A stretch of 64,000 nt of DNA, taken from NCBI GenBank assembly GCA_010909165.1, contig MU008167.1:1600001-1664000 (forward strand), given 5' to 3'. Source of the stretch: Anthoceros angustus. Taxonomy: Eukaryota; Streptophyta; Anthocerotopsida; Anthocerotales; Anthocerotaceae. Shown in pieces: positions 44,747 through 55,903 of the stretch (within the stretch, counting starts at the first letter, position 1; each line of letters starts with the position of its first letter). Made by a program: the position numbers and the translations under genes. The notes beneath the pieces were generated by a model. It had not been told where the DNA came from. It saw only the letters and a list, made by a program, of their open reading frames with translations, and did no database searches.

Positions 44747-47200
44747 TGTCACAGCAGTGACCATGGCCGGCAGCACGCACATCACAAGAGGTATCGAGAT
44801 ATTTGGCATATACATACTTCCTTTTTTCATTATTAGAAAAAAATTAATATATGTAATTTGAGTAATTAGCTGAATAGCCTATTTAGCTTGATTACGGGAC
44901 TCATCCCCCTTTATCAAATGTGGTTGGACGCGGCCTTCTTGGCTTAGGCCAAATGGACATACATTTATAAGAACGTCGTTATCAAGCATTCTTGGCTTAG
45001 GCCAAAGTTGCTGCCCAAGCCTGTCATCGCCATGGTGGTCGGGTACACTTTCAGAGGTGGACACATTGTGCACATCGTTTCTGATCTCACAATTACAGCT
45101 GACGATGCCATGTTTGGGCAGACCTGTCCGAAGGTTGGAAGCTTCAATGTTGGATATGGATGAACCATGATGGTTAAAAGAGTGGTCGACCAGAGATAAA
45201 ACCCGTGAGATGTGGTTCCTAGCAAGGTTTGACAATACACGGGAGGCCAAGGAGATGCGCCCCTGTTCCGTTGGAGGTATTGGACAGTGGTGAGTGATCT
45301 AGGGCACTCGCTGGGTGACTCGCTGGGGTTGGGGTGGCCAAATCTGGACGCCTGGTGATGTGGGCTGCAGCATCGAAGCATGAGAACTTCGGCAAAGCCA
45401 CCATCCTGCAGGAAGTTCCAGCTGGTGGGCCACTGAATTGATTTTCCTAGTGACTGAATTGATCTGCCCAGTGATTCGAATATGGCCAGCATATCGATAG
45501 GATAGTTTTTGTCTTATGTCAGGCTGGGGTATCTGTGCGGCTGCTGGGCTGGGGGTGACTGGTGACTGGTGGCTGCCGGGCTCGTTATGGACTGTTGTGC
45601 TGGTGCTGGGTACCTGGAGACTGGGTACCTGTTGTGTTAAGGTGCTGGGTGACTGGGGACTGTCCGACTCCACTATTCCTGCATCCAACATGTCCATAAT
45701 TTGTGTCTGTCAGACTTCGGAGCTGCCAGGTTTGCTGCTGCAGAATCCGGCCAGGAATTTCCTGGGGGACCTGTATCTTGGACCTGGGCTGGGACGTGGT
45801 GGATCCATGCGCTGAGGTGCTCGCTGGTGGAATGTCTATTGAGCAGATGCTGGGTTTGCTGCAATTGGGACATCTGTTGGACAATGGTGAGTGGGCTAGG
45901 GTACTTGGGTGAAACTCTTGTGCTGGCTAGCACTGGGCTGGGCTGGGTTTTGCTGGTTGCTTACTGGTGGTTGTGGGCTGTGGAGCTAGATTTGTCTGTG
46001 TTGGGACAACATTTGACCTGGGCATGGCTGATTTGGGTTGATCACCTCTGCTGTCATGTGTGGGGCTAAAGATGAATGATGAATCCGGAGTGGGCGTTCC
46101 ACCACTGGAACGTCCTACAATTTTTCCCTGGAAGCTCGAGCTGCAGTATGCATTGATGACTTGACTAAGCTGCGGAAATTGAAGTATGCCGATTGTTTCA
46201 GTTGTGCAACTGACGCTTGACATCCATTCAGGGTTGCCATGTTCCTTCTGCAGGCTCATCTTCTCCATCATTTCTCTGGTTTCTGCCATGTGTACAGTAT
46301 TTTTCCCTTGTTTCTGCCATGTCTGCGTCATTCCTCTTGTTTCTACCATACCTCCACCTACCAGCTCCAGCGTATATGTCTGACATCAGTACATGTGCTG
46401 CTGGGCATCTTGGGTTGAGCTTCAACATGGGTTCGAAGGCACACCTTCCTAACTCCACGTTATGATGTGTACAGCAAGCGTCAAGCAAGAATCCGGCCAC
46501 ACAACTGCCTGAAGCATATAGTCCAAAGTGTTCATAGTTAATTAGCCTTTTGCCATGCTGATCATCTCTCGCAATCCTAGCATTCCGCGACACCATGTTC
46601 TTATCGGGAAGTCCATCAAAGACTGCTCTTTCATGTCTTACATCTGCAAAATAGCCAGCCTTGGCTCCAGCACACCAGAAGTAGCTCCAGCGCCCAGCTA
46701 TCGCCCCAGCTCGGCGGCCCCCAGCACTGCAGGTACCTTTGCTCAAACAGCCCGTGATGCAGGACCCTCAGCACCAGCACAACCCAAGGCTCCCAATCGG
46801 ATCCTCCAGCAGCGGACAGGCCAATAGCGCACCCGCACAGTCACAGAACAGTAGGCCCAACAAGTTCCCAGACAGGATCCTTCAACGCCAAGAATGCCAG
46901 CTTCGGTCTTGGTCAGTGCAGGATTATCTTGTAGGATGGACGGGCGAGACAGATGACGCAGCCACATGGGACCTGCGACCTCTTTCTCCAGTTTTCCAAG
47001 TTCCGTCAGATCATCACCGGCCAGGAGGACCAGGCCTCTCTGAAGGGGGGAGAATGTCACAGCAGTGACCATGGCCGGCAGCAACACGAGCACGGGCATC
47101 AGACTCGAAACCCAAGTCGGAACAGGTATCGAGATATTTGGCATATACCTTCATTTCCTGTAATTGAAAAATGGAACTAATACGTGTAATTCAAGTAGCC
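44747..47200 (+). mobile_element. decayed Ty3/gypsy chromovirus-type LTR retrotransposon with nested debris
   Basis: Two direct repeats, 44747-44880 and 47055-47200, both start TGTCACAGCAGTGACCATGG and share GGTATCGAGATATTTGGCAT, as LTRs would. The right one is preceded by a purine tract (GAAGGGGGGAGAA, 47042-47054). Just before it, plus-strand codons read YLVGWTGETDDAATWDL and, after a gap, a GLSEGGRM-like end (46921-47052), the chromodomain tail of a chromovirus integrase. A related RILQxQxxQLRS segment lies in the opposite direction near 45720-45790, followed on that strand by Gln/Pro/Ser-rich sequence (45300-45700). The interior therefore contains at least one inverted, nested piece and a PPR fragment. 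No intact gag or pol. Confidence 0.7.
46345..46647 (-). pseudogene. PPR gene fragment (C-terminal E-domain region)
   Basis: A minus-strand stretch reads AVFDGLPDKNMVSRNA, then LLDACCTHHNVELGRCAFEP and PAAHVLMSDIYAGAGRW, the usual S-motif/E-motif end of PLS PPR proteins. It lacks the P and L motifs, has lost the conserved Trp-Asn and tails into unrelated sequence. It sits inside the decayed LTR element and probably was carried or inserted there. Confidence 0.75.
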
Positions 47201-47331
47201 TTCACCACCACATATGTACAGGACTCGTCGGTAAGAATAATGAGACAACGATTTTTGGAGGCTCAAGTCAGATATATAAAGGTAGCAATTCTAGATATGA
47301 CAAATTATGCTTCAATTTGTCACCACAAGTT

Positions 47332-47436
47332 TGTAAGCTCAAGCTTCGAAGATCGACTTTGTTTCTTAAATCTCCAGAGCCAAGTAAGCTCAAGCTTCGA
47401 AGACTGACTTTGTTTCTTAAGTCTCCGAAGCCAATC
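47332..47436. repeat. two-copy tandem repeat, unit about 53 bp
   Basis: TAAGCTCAAGCTTCGAAGA(T/C) followed by GACTTTGTTTCTTAA(A/G)TCTCC occurs twice back to back. It has no coding value. Confidence 0.85.
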
Positions 47437-47676
47437 CAATAGTTGTGGAAGGACAGAATGTTTTCGGAATGTTACTAGTTTTTCTTAGAAAGTATTAAAT
47501 ATGTAATGTTTTTAATAGAAGTATTTTTTGATATTTTTTTCTTGAAGGATAAGTTTATCCTACAACAAAATATCTACCAAAAGAAAATTGAAATAGGCTT
47601 TTATGTGGACTTCTAAAGTTAGTAATTTATATGCTTTAAATCCAATCTATATAAAAAAAAATATCTATGGATAAAC

Positions 47677-48204
47677 TTATGGTAGGATTGTTTGCCAATT
47701 TACGTCAAACAAATCTACATCAGATGGATTTGGGGGCACATTTGGACAACTATCTAATTGACTTCTAGTTGAATATCTAAGATAACAATCATGAACAAGA
47801 ATTGATCCTTCAGCAGGTATGCCTCTACATAGTTGAAAAAGTTGGCCTTTGAGAGCCACTAAACATTGATAACAGTCCTCCCAAGTGACTAAGGTAAAGT
47901 GATTTTGGTAACAAGTTATTACACCCCATACTAGTTCTCCCGGTAAAAAAGGAGTTGTGTAAGAACTGTAATGTGGAAGGGCCCCAGGTTGTAAGAATAG
48001 AAGATGTTGAAGTTGTGCAGGTCGGCTTATAAGCGTGTCCAATGCTGTAGATATAAATAGTCGTTGTAGCGGTGAATATACAAGCGGCTTCTCGCAATAG
48101 TGTTGGATTCTTTGTAGATTAGGTTCTCCATTTGCTAACCAGCAAAAGAATATAGTAAATAGCATTATTTTTTTATGATATAGGTTGAAATATTTTAAAA
48201 TCAT
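47677..48204 (-). CDS. secreted Gnk2/DUF26-like cysteine-rich protein, member 3
   Basis: Single exon, 175 aa. A very hydrophobic signal segment (MLFTIFFCWLANG, residues 14-26) is followed by a mature chain with Cys at 37, 98, 111, 114, 126, 140 and 153; core C98-x12-C111-x2-C114. Conserved blocks are LPHYSSYTTPFLPG, VWGVITCY, TWEDCYQCL, GIPAEGSILVHDCYLRYST and LDSCPNVPPNP. Compared with members 1 and 2 the spacing C114-C126 is one residue shorter. The ATG at 48204 or the internal ATG before LFTIFF could start translation. Its 5' third and promoter are duplicated just upstream (48841-49620). Confidence 0.75.
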   Translation of the reverse strand: MILKYFNLYHKKIMLFTIFFCWLANGEPNLQRIQHYCEKPLVYSPLQRLFISTALDTLISRPAQLQHLLFLQPGALPHYSSYTTPFLPGELVWGVITCYQNHFTLVTWEDCYQCLVALKGQLFQLCRGIPAEGSILVHDCYLRYSTRSQLDSCPNVPPNPSDVDLFDVNWQTILP

Positions 48205-49620
48205 GATACTTACCCCAAAACCTTCAAGTAGCTAGGTTAACAAGACATGTTATATGAAACATGATTCAAGAATAATACAATGGTATTATTAACATGTCCT
48301 CCAAACTTTGTCTGTACAAATGAACCCTCTACTAAAGTATGAATGATAAGGAGCTTTGAAAGTATTTTGGTCATGTATAGTGTATATATATGTGCATTTT
48401 AAAAAATATTTATATACTTATGAGTTTCTCAAAAATATTATGAGTTGTTTGTATTTTCTCAAATAGATTCCTTGTATCAATAAAATATATGTGCATCACA
48501 ACTATTTTTGTAAAATAAACATGAGGGTATATGCATATCTAGCCACAAGTTTAGCTAACAACTAATATAATATATCTATATTATAATCGGAAGAAGAATG
48601 TCAACCTATTTTACGCTTCAAGTTTCTTTTGCAATCAACGACAATGCAACGTGGTACTGCTCTTCGTCAAGTTCTCGTATTCTATCATGGTGCTCTTCTT
48701 TGTGAAGTTCTTGTATACTATAGCAACAAGTCAATCGGTAGCTTTAGAACATTAAACTCATTAGAAACAAAATTACTAGAACAAAAGGCTTTGTCGGTGG
48801 AGAGCAAAAAGTAGATAACTTGGACTTATGCAACGGCTAAGCGTGTCCAATGCTGTAGATATAAATAGTCGTTGTAGCGGTGAATATACAAGCGGCTTCT
48901 CGCAATAGTGTTGGATTCTTTGTAGATTAGGTTCTCCATTTGCTAACCAGCAAAAGAATATAGTAAATAGCATTATTTTTTTATGATATAGGTTGAAATA
49001 TTTTAAAATCATGATACTTACCCCAAAACCTTCAAGTAGCTAGGTTAACAAGACATGTTATATGAAACATGATTCAAGAATAATACAATGGTATTATTAA
49101 CATGTCCTCAAACTTTATGCTACAAATGAACCTCTACTAAAGTATGAATGATAAGGAGCTTTGAAAGTATTTTGGTCATGTATAGTGTATATATATGTGC
49201 ATTTTAAAAAATATTTATATACTTATGAGTTTCTCAAAAATATTATGAGTTGTTTGTATTTTCTCAAATAGATTCCTTGTATCAATAAAATATATGTGCA
49301 TCACAACTATTTTTGTAAAATAAACATGAGGGTATATGCATATCTAGCCACAAGTTTAGCTAACAACTAATATAATATATCTATATTATAATCGGAAAGA
49401 AGAATGTCAACCCTATTTTCTGCTTCAAGTTTCTTTTGCAATCAACGACAATGCAACGTGGTACTGCTCTTCGTCAAGTTCTCGTATTCTATCATGGTGC
49501 TCTTCTTTGTGAAGTTCTTGTATACTATAGCAACAAGTCAATCGGCGCTTTAGAACATTAAACTCATTAGAAACAAAATTACTAGAACAAAAGGCTTTGT
49601 CGGTGGAGAGCAAAAAGTAG
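48034..49620. repeat. tandem duplication, unit about 807 bp, including the 5' end of member 3
   Basis: 48034-48830 recurs at 48841-49620, in order and nearly identical (GCGTGTCCAATGCTGTAG at 48034 and 48841). Differences are mostly one-base losses in short runs, such as CTCC/CTC, GAACCC/GAACC and CAACC/CAACCC. Confidence 0.88.
48841..49012 (-). pseudogene. 5' fragment of a member-3-like cysteine-rich gene
   Basis: Encodes the signal peptide and the first 57 residues of member 3 (through HYCEKPLVYSPLQRLF and ALDTL), then leaves the homology and stops at 48776. All core cysteines after the first are missing, so no domain could fold. Created by the 807-bp duplication. Confidence 0.85.
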
Positions 49621-49860
49621 ATAACGGACTTATCATGCTGAAAAAAACGTATTGGAAGCCACTAGCACAAATCTTTATTGTAGTCAAATTCACGAGCAAT
49701 TATTGATTTTGACTGTAGAGTAATAGTTTGCCAAACAAGATTATATAGGAATGTGCATAAAAATAAAGAATGATATATACTAATATATTTTTATTTCTCT
49801 GTGAAATTTGATCATCACAAAGTAATATAAGACATCTTTAGCATTCTACATGCTGCTCTT

Positions 49861-50379
49861 TTATGGTGTATTTAATCCAAATAAATTGAGATCAAATGGT
49901 GGTTCCGGGATAATCGGACAAGTATCTAGCCTACTTTCTATTGAATATCGCAAGTAACAGTCTTCTACAAGAACCCATCCTTCACTTGGCACACCATTAC
50001 AATATCCATATAGGGCATACTTTGTTGAAGAAAGACATTGATAACATGCAACCCAAGTGTTCATAGTGATGACATTTTTGTAACAAGTTACTACTCCGCA
50101 CAATGTAGGACCTGATGGCAATTGAGGAGTTCTAATTGATAAATAACGTGGTAGCTTTCCAGGAACAAAAATCTCATCTTGGGGTTCGATAGCACGACTA
50201 ATTAGCTCATCCAATGCTGCTCGTATAAATAAGTTGGTTAAAGGATGCTTAATTAACTTGCCACAATTATGTCCAATCGCTTTTGTGTTGGGCTGCGCGT
50301 GTAGAGACAAGATACCAAAACAAATTGTTAAAAATAACCAAAAAATCTTGATTATTTTTAGATTATTGAACATAGTCAT
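49861..50379 (-). CDS. secreted Gnk2/DUF26-like cysteine-rich protein, member 4
   Basis: Single exon, 172 aa. Signal peptide about residues 8-28 (IIKIFWLFLTICFGILSLHA). Mature Cys at 39, 94, 99, 112, 115, 127, 141 and 154; core C99-x12-C112-x2-C115. It is the only member with an eighth mature Cys, at 94, where the others have Trp or Val in xWGVxTCY. Also, the Asp before C112 is Ala. LRYSIESRLDTCPIIPEPP replaces the usual LDSCP. An unpaired cysteine could allow dimerisation; this is speculation. ATGs at 50379 and 50373 are both possible. Confidence 0.75.
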   Translation of the reverse strand: MTMFNNLKIIKIFWLFLTICFGILSLHAQPNTKAIGHNCGKLIKHPLTNLFIRAALDELISRAIEPQDEIFVPGKLPRYLSIRTPQLPSGPTLCGVVTCYKNVITMNTWVACYQCLSSTKYALYGYCNGVPSEGWVLVEDCYLRYSIESRLDTCPIIPEPPFDLNLFGLNTP

Positions 50380-53300
50380 GTTATTTCTCTCTCAATTTGG
50401 ATGAATGGATGAATATGAAAAATTACTTGTATTAATAGGTTGATGTTAATAAGTCCATATTCTTAATTCTCTAGTGATGTAAAGTAGCTTACCAACTCTT
50501 GACCCTTTTATATTTTAAAACGTTTGATATTTGTACTCATGTACATGTGACGTTCTTACTCAATGAAGCCTAGTTAATGCCAAACGTTCCAAACATCTAG
50601 ATGTGTTTACATAGATCTTCATCAAAGCTTCATCAGAGCGTATCAATTCTTGTTTATTTCCTATGTGTGGAACTGAATTGTATTGAAATGTTTCTGTTAA
50701 ATTAAATCTAGAAAAAAATCCATGGTTAAGTTCCTTGAGTTAGGTTGTTGTCAAGCTAAGGGAAATCTTCTATGATATAAGGACTATTTGCAGGTGCTTT
50801 GAATCACTTGGTTTGCCTAACCTTATTCTTGGTTGATTGCCTTTTGGTCCTATCTCACTTCAAAATTAATTGTCACTTGATAATAAAATATGAAACGAGA
50901 GACCATATTTTGTCCAACATATGTTAGCCACAAGCTACAGCAGAAAACTTTCTAGAACCAAAGAATTCTAAGCGATTGATGTTAATAATTCAGGAGGCTT
51001 TATTGAATTCTTCATTAATAGAATTTTCAATTTATTACAAAAAACATTAAAGTTCTGGAATTTTTAACTCACAATTTAGCATCAAGAGTCTCCACAGGTC
51101 GAGTACATACCAAATGAGCTATTGCCAATAAACAAATGCAAGTGAAGACCAGTCCTTAGTGATGTATATGTTTCCCTTTGTCGATATTTGTTTGTTTTGC
51201 CTTTTTTTTGTGCAATGCTTATGCTTACACGTTTTCAGATGGATGGATGGCACTGACAAATAGATGTCATACATATATACATATTCGGAGAGTTTGGTGA
51301 GCCCGCGCAAACATGAGATGACATTGTCATGTTTTCATTCTTATAATGTTAAATAATTCTATACCTTAGGAGGATGCGCATCGCCACCACCCTCAGTGCA
51401 TCCCAAGCGGTGCACCCCAAGTGTTCAACAATGTTTTATTCTCATGAAACTTGATTGGCTCCCCATCCCAGTATTGACTGGGCCCTAGGGACTTGGAGTT
51501 CTCAAGTCTCGTAGCTCACATAAATAACATAAGAATATAATATTTCCCTGAATCGAGTGGCTTTGTAAGTACCTTGCTAAGAACAAGTTCCTTCTTTCTC
51601 TTCACCAGCCACAGTATATATGCAAAGCCTGGAGTGTAGAGACCAATGTGCAACTATGGGCCTTGGTCTCCTTGGCAATGCCAACCATTTGCTCCAAGCA
51701 TCATATTTTATGACATGATATCTCAACATGAGGGTTTGAAACACAATTATGCGCATCTACAATGTGGTGGCAACATATGCTTATGGGTTTGAGCGGACAA
51801 GTATAGTGCACAAGACTTGATGCTCAATTGATAGTCTCTTGTGCCTTGGATCTATGGCTACAAGGTTAGTGAGGGTGTAATTGCATTAAAATTTAGAAAA
51901 AGACATGCCACAAAATTATAGATAAACTAGAAAAATATTATCTAGGAGTGCAAGTTAAATAATTAACCTAGATTAAATTAACCCGAACCAATTGTAGCTA
52001 ATTAAAACCAAGACTAAGAATGGGCGATGGAGACGAGGCGATAAGCATACATTGTGCTTTGGGAAATCATAGACTGCTTTGTATCCTCGGCCTGTCCACA
52101 TGATCTTGTTTTTGACCTTGGATCCATACCTGACTAGACTAGTTAGTTTATAGAATTATGATTAATCTAACCTAAACTCCTAAACTCCATCTACTCCTAG
52201 CTGCAGCTACCTGGCTGCATCTTCCATCTTGCGTAAGCTGGCCTCCTCTGGCCGAATCTCATCCTTATGTTTACGGCCCATCTGGCCACTAATCAGCTGG
52301 CTCAGTACATAATCATCAAGCCTGGATCCCTAAATGGCTTGTCCGATTATGGGCAACTGGCCGTGATAGAGGCCCTGGTCGTTTGGGGTACTCAAAGCCC
52401 GCTCCATAAAATATGTAGCAGCTCTTCTCACCACTCTACGTAGACGTTCTGATCTTATCCAACTCCAATGCGACCATGTACGTTGGTTGCATACATGTTC
52501 TCACCCTTCATGTGCTGTACATAAATTTGTCATTCACAATGTTAGCAGAATTATTTTTTCCTTGTTGAAAATCCTCTAACATTGAATGCGTATATATAGT
52601 TTTCAACAATGTAGTATACAACTCAAAGCATGTGTCACATACCCATCTTGTGATCCAGACACCATTCTCGTATAAGGTTTCCAGTCACAACTTTTGTGAA
52701 TGAGCTCTAGAAATGGCTAGTTCTTTCATGTTCATCATCGCTCTTATACAGCAATATGTCCACGGTCTTGTCTCAAGATCCGCGCAGATCTACTATAACC
52801 GCATTTCGCACATTTTCGGAACGTGTTTCTAACCGATAACTGTATATCTACTATTTATCATATATATTAATAAGGTATTTATAGTGTATAAATATGAGCT
52901 ACGATATATTATTGGAATAGGTATTTCGTTAACGGAAAGGAAATGGTTATTGTCGTTTTCGTGTCCATAGTTGGGCTCCTGCTTGATCTGTCTGTTGAGC
53001 TCTGGTCTCCTGCACGGATGGCCGGTTTCTACATTCATAACAACATGTACATGAGTTGCATACATGTTCTCACCCTCCATGTAATGTATATTAATTCTTA
53101 GATGTATTCCAACCCATGTTTAACAACGTTGGAAATCCTCTAATATTACATGTGCATGCATAGTTTACAATAATGTAGCTATACAGCACAAATCCTCAAC
53201 AATAATCGTCCATTAAAATTATGTTGTCATAAAGTTTGTAACAAATTTTACCAATAGAATTACATAAGTCAATAAGAAATATAAGTGCCTCAAACTACGT

Positions 53301-54095
53301 CGTAGCTCAAGAGCTATGGAAGTTCTCATCCATTTTTTGTTCTACTTTGGAATGCTTTTGTTGAGACAAAGCGGTATAAACAATATGCCGTACACTCATG
53401 ACCATCGTATTGACAATGGCTCAATTTACCGGTAACCAATATCCTTTTTTCCTATTTTATTGATGGAGCTAACGTTCATTTCTAATTTTAAGTAGAAATG
53501 CTCCTTTAGTTAACTATATAGTTATTAAAAGTATGAATCTCATTAAGATGAAACTAAATAGAAATATTTCATTTAAAAATACCCGCTTATTGATAAATGG
53601 TGCATGAAAAAGAAGTCATATTTTTCAAGAAGCAAGTCATATTCTTGAATTTAATATATTAATTAAGTTATGAGATTAATTAAACCTATATCGAGTTACA
53701 ATTATATGAGAAGATGCTAATACCCTGTTTATCATATATCTAGTTGTAGTTTGTTGAACTCATTAAGGATTTGTATTACGTTATCGGACAAAAATGAATC
53801 GCAAACACTTTTTGAATATAAGTTGGTCATCAACTTTGGTTTGATATCTAAAACTTAACAAGCTATAATAACTATACCATGCATAAAAATATAATCCTAC
53901 CTAAAGATTTATATATGTAGGACTACTACATTCTATGCCTATATCGTTTTAAACATTATTATGTACTTATGTTTTAAACATTATTATGTACAAGCTCAAA
54001 GCCTCAATATTGCATGGTCATGAAGATGTGATATCAAAGACAAATATATATTATTTTGTACATTCATAAAATTAGAACTCGATTTTAATTTAACA
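50380..54095. other. AT-rich intergenic with dispersed repeats
   Basis: No gene is supported. 52080-52205 matches 56750-56875; 52232-52330 matches 43097-43197; 52620-53050 is a diverged copy of about 40200-40700 (shared CTTTTGTGAATGAGCTC, GATCCGCGC and GTATTTATA...TATAAATATGA). Short phrase ACATTATTATGTAC is doubled at 53950-53990. The rest is low-GC sequence without recognisable content. Confidence 0.5.
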
Positions 54096-54605
54096 ATGGG
54101 TATTCACAACTTAAATTACATTCCACCATTAGTATTTCTAGTTTTTCACTCAACCTTTCTGGTTCATGCAGCGGTTAATACCACAATTATTGAGAGTTAC
54201 TGTGGAGAGCCATTCATTCATTCACCCTTAATAAAATTATTTATAAAAACTGCATCGACTATATTAATTCAATATGTGTCTCAGGTTGAAGATCAAATTC
54301 AAAATCATCTTGACTTACTTCCACATTATGTGTCTTATGTAACTCCTCTTCTACCATATGGACCAACCTATTGGGGAGTAATTACTTGTTATCCAAATGA
54401 CGTTAGTATGATCTCTTTAAAGGATTGTAATACTTGTCTTACTATTATAAAAAAAGTTCTATTAAACCAACTTTGTGACGGTTTGCCAATTGAGGGATCA
54501 CTCCTAGTACATGATTGTTATTTTCGATATTCAACTCGACAACCTCTAGATAGTTGTCCCATCATACCAGAACCTCCACTACCTATCGATTTACCCATGA
54601 AATAA
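54096..54605 (+). CDS. secreted Gnk2/DUF26-like cysteine-rich protein, member 5 (only plus-strand copy)
   Basis: Single exon, 169 aa. Signal peptide about residues 9-26 (IPPLVFLVFHSTFLVHAA). Mature Cys at 36, 98, 111, 114, 127, 141 and 154; core C98-x12-C111-x2-C114. The N-terminal CGEPFIHSPLIKLFIKTA segment aligns well with the first helix of Gnk2 (C-N-T-Q then S-P-F-N-R-N-L). WGVITCYPNDVSM, DCNTCL, GLPIEGSLLVHDCYFRYST and LDSCPIIPEPP are complete. The cluster consensus Trp before Asp-Cys is Leu. Possible N-glycosylation at NTT (28-30), close to the cleavage site. It lies inverted to all other copies, between members 4 and 6. Confidence 0.76.
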   Translation: MGIHNLNYIPPLVFLVFHSTFLVHAAVNTTIIESYCGEPFIHSPLIKLFIKTASTILIQYVSQVEDQIQNHLDLLPHYVSYVTPLLPYGPTYWGVITCYPNDVSMISLKDCNTCLTIIKKVLLNQLCDGLPIEGSLLVHDCYFRYSTRQPLDSCPIIPEPPLPIDLPMK

Positions 54606-55408
54606 TATTTTATAAAATAAACTAATTATTATATCATGTTTTGTAAAATAATTTTAGAAGTAGAAATATATGTTATAATTTTTTTGATTTGTTAGCATGT
54701 GAATATCATAATCTTTTACTAGAATCCACCTATCCATCCACATACATCCGATGACCTACTTGTCTTCTACATGCTATTAGAAATACTTGTAAGTAGTCCA
54801 TATGGCTAGCTAAGGAGTAGTGGTTTCTTACTCCAAATCTCATTATTTATAGACGGTGTTCTTGTTTCATTTGATCTCCTCAAGATACTAATCCAAATAA
54901 TTTTGGGGGGAAGCATGAAAAAATAATTGTAGAGTCCTTGTATCTTAAATGTTAGCTTTATTCATCAGATAATATAACTATGTTACCTTTAAAAGGAAAA
55001 GAAGTCATGTATTTGAGGAGGACTCATGTATGAGTTTATAGGAACTGTCTCCTTAAGCACCCTTTAGATTGGAGTATTATTAGGATGAAGTATCTATCTC
55101 TATTTGTTATTAGCCTCTAGGTTGGATGATAATTGGGATAAGGCGTTTGTCCTTTGCTATTCTTGGCCCTTGTTGAGTACTGTAGTAGATGGTCTGCGTA
55201 TCAAGATGCTAATATAAATGGTGGAATATTTGTTGTATCGTCCCTATTGGGACATTAATATAAGAAGCCATATGACATAATTTAAGAAGACATTATCTAG
55301 AATATAGATAATTTTAACTAAAAATTAATTAGAATAACTAGTTTAAAAATAAATTCATATTTTGTAGTTGGGAAACTTCATAAAATTAAAACTTCACACT
55401 ATACATAA
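54606..55408. other. AT-rich intergenic
   Basis: No gene or clear repeat. Shared 3' side of two convergent cysteine-rich genes. Confidence 0.5.
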
Positions 55409-55903
55409 CTATGGAATGAATATATTTTCTTCTTGAAATGGAGGTTCAGGTACATATGGACAACTATCTAACATGGATTTTGTTGAATATCGAATATAAC
55501 AATCGAGGACAAGATTTGCAGCATCGCTTGGAATCCCTGTACAAAGTTTGATCAATCGTATCTTAATGGAACGAAGGCATGATAAACATTCTATTGCCGT
55601 GGTCATTGTTTCCATATTCTTATAACAAGTCACTACTCCCCATAATGTGGGCCCATTTGACATCATAGTTCTATATGAGGCATAGTGGGGCAAACCATCA
55701 GGTTTATCAAATTCTCTTACTCCATCCAAGATTAGCTCATCCAAGGCTTGACTTATGAATTCACTTATTTGTGCTGACTTAATAAGTGGTACACCACAAA
55801 TATGATACACTGGTTGCAAATTTGGTGCAGCATGCACTACCAAAGTACGTATGAGGATAACTAATATGATTTTAGGAGGTACAATGAATTTGATTTGACT
55901 CAT
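55409..55903 (-). CDS. secreted Gnk2/DUF26-like cysteine-rich protein, member 6
   Basis: Single exon, 164 aa from the ATG at 55903. Signal peptide about residues 8-26 (IILVILIRTLVVHAA). Counting from that Met, Cys are at 36, 93, 106, 109, 121, 135 and 148; core C-x12-C-x2-C. The linker between the first Cys and WGVVTCY is the shortest of the set (four residues less than member 3), and the TP-x-LP-x-GP block is changed to TMMSNGP. GIPSDAANLVLDCYIRYST has Asp-Ala instead of Glu-Gly. C-terminus LDSCPYVPEPP conserved. Its closest relative in the window is member 8 (AAPNLQPVYH / ASPNLKRVHY; KPDGLPHY / KPNGLPFY). Confidence 0.75.
   Translation of the reverse strand: MSQIKFIVPPKIILVILIRTLVVHAAPNLQPVYHICGVPLIKSAQISEFISQALDELILDGVREFDKPDGLPHYASYRTMMSNGPTLWGVVTCYKNMETMTTAIECLSCLRSIKIRLIKLCTGIPSDAANLVLDCYIRYSTKSMLDSCPYVPEPPFQEENIFIP

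Noticed and set aside
44879-46349. Gln/Pro/Ser-rich minus-strand frames that could be a low-complexity host protein
   Set aside because: They lie between LTR-like repeats, are broken, and adjoin a chromodomain-linker-like phrase, so retroelement debris is the simpler reading.
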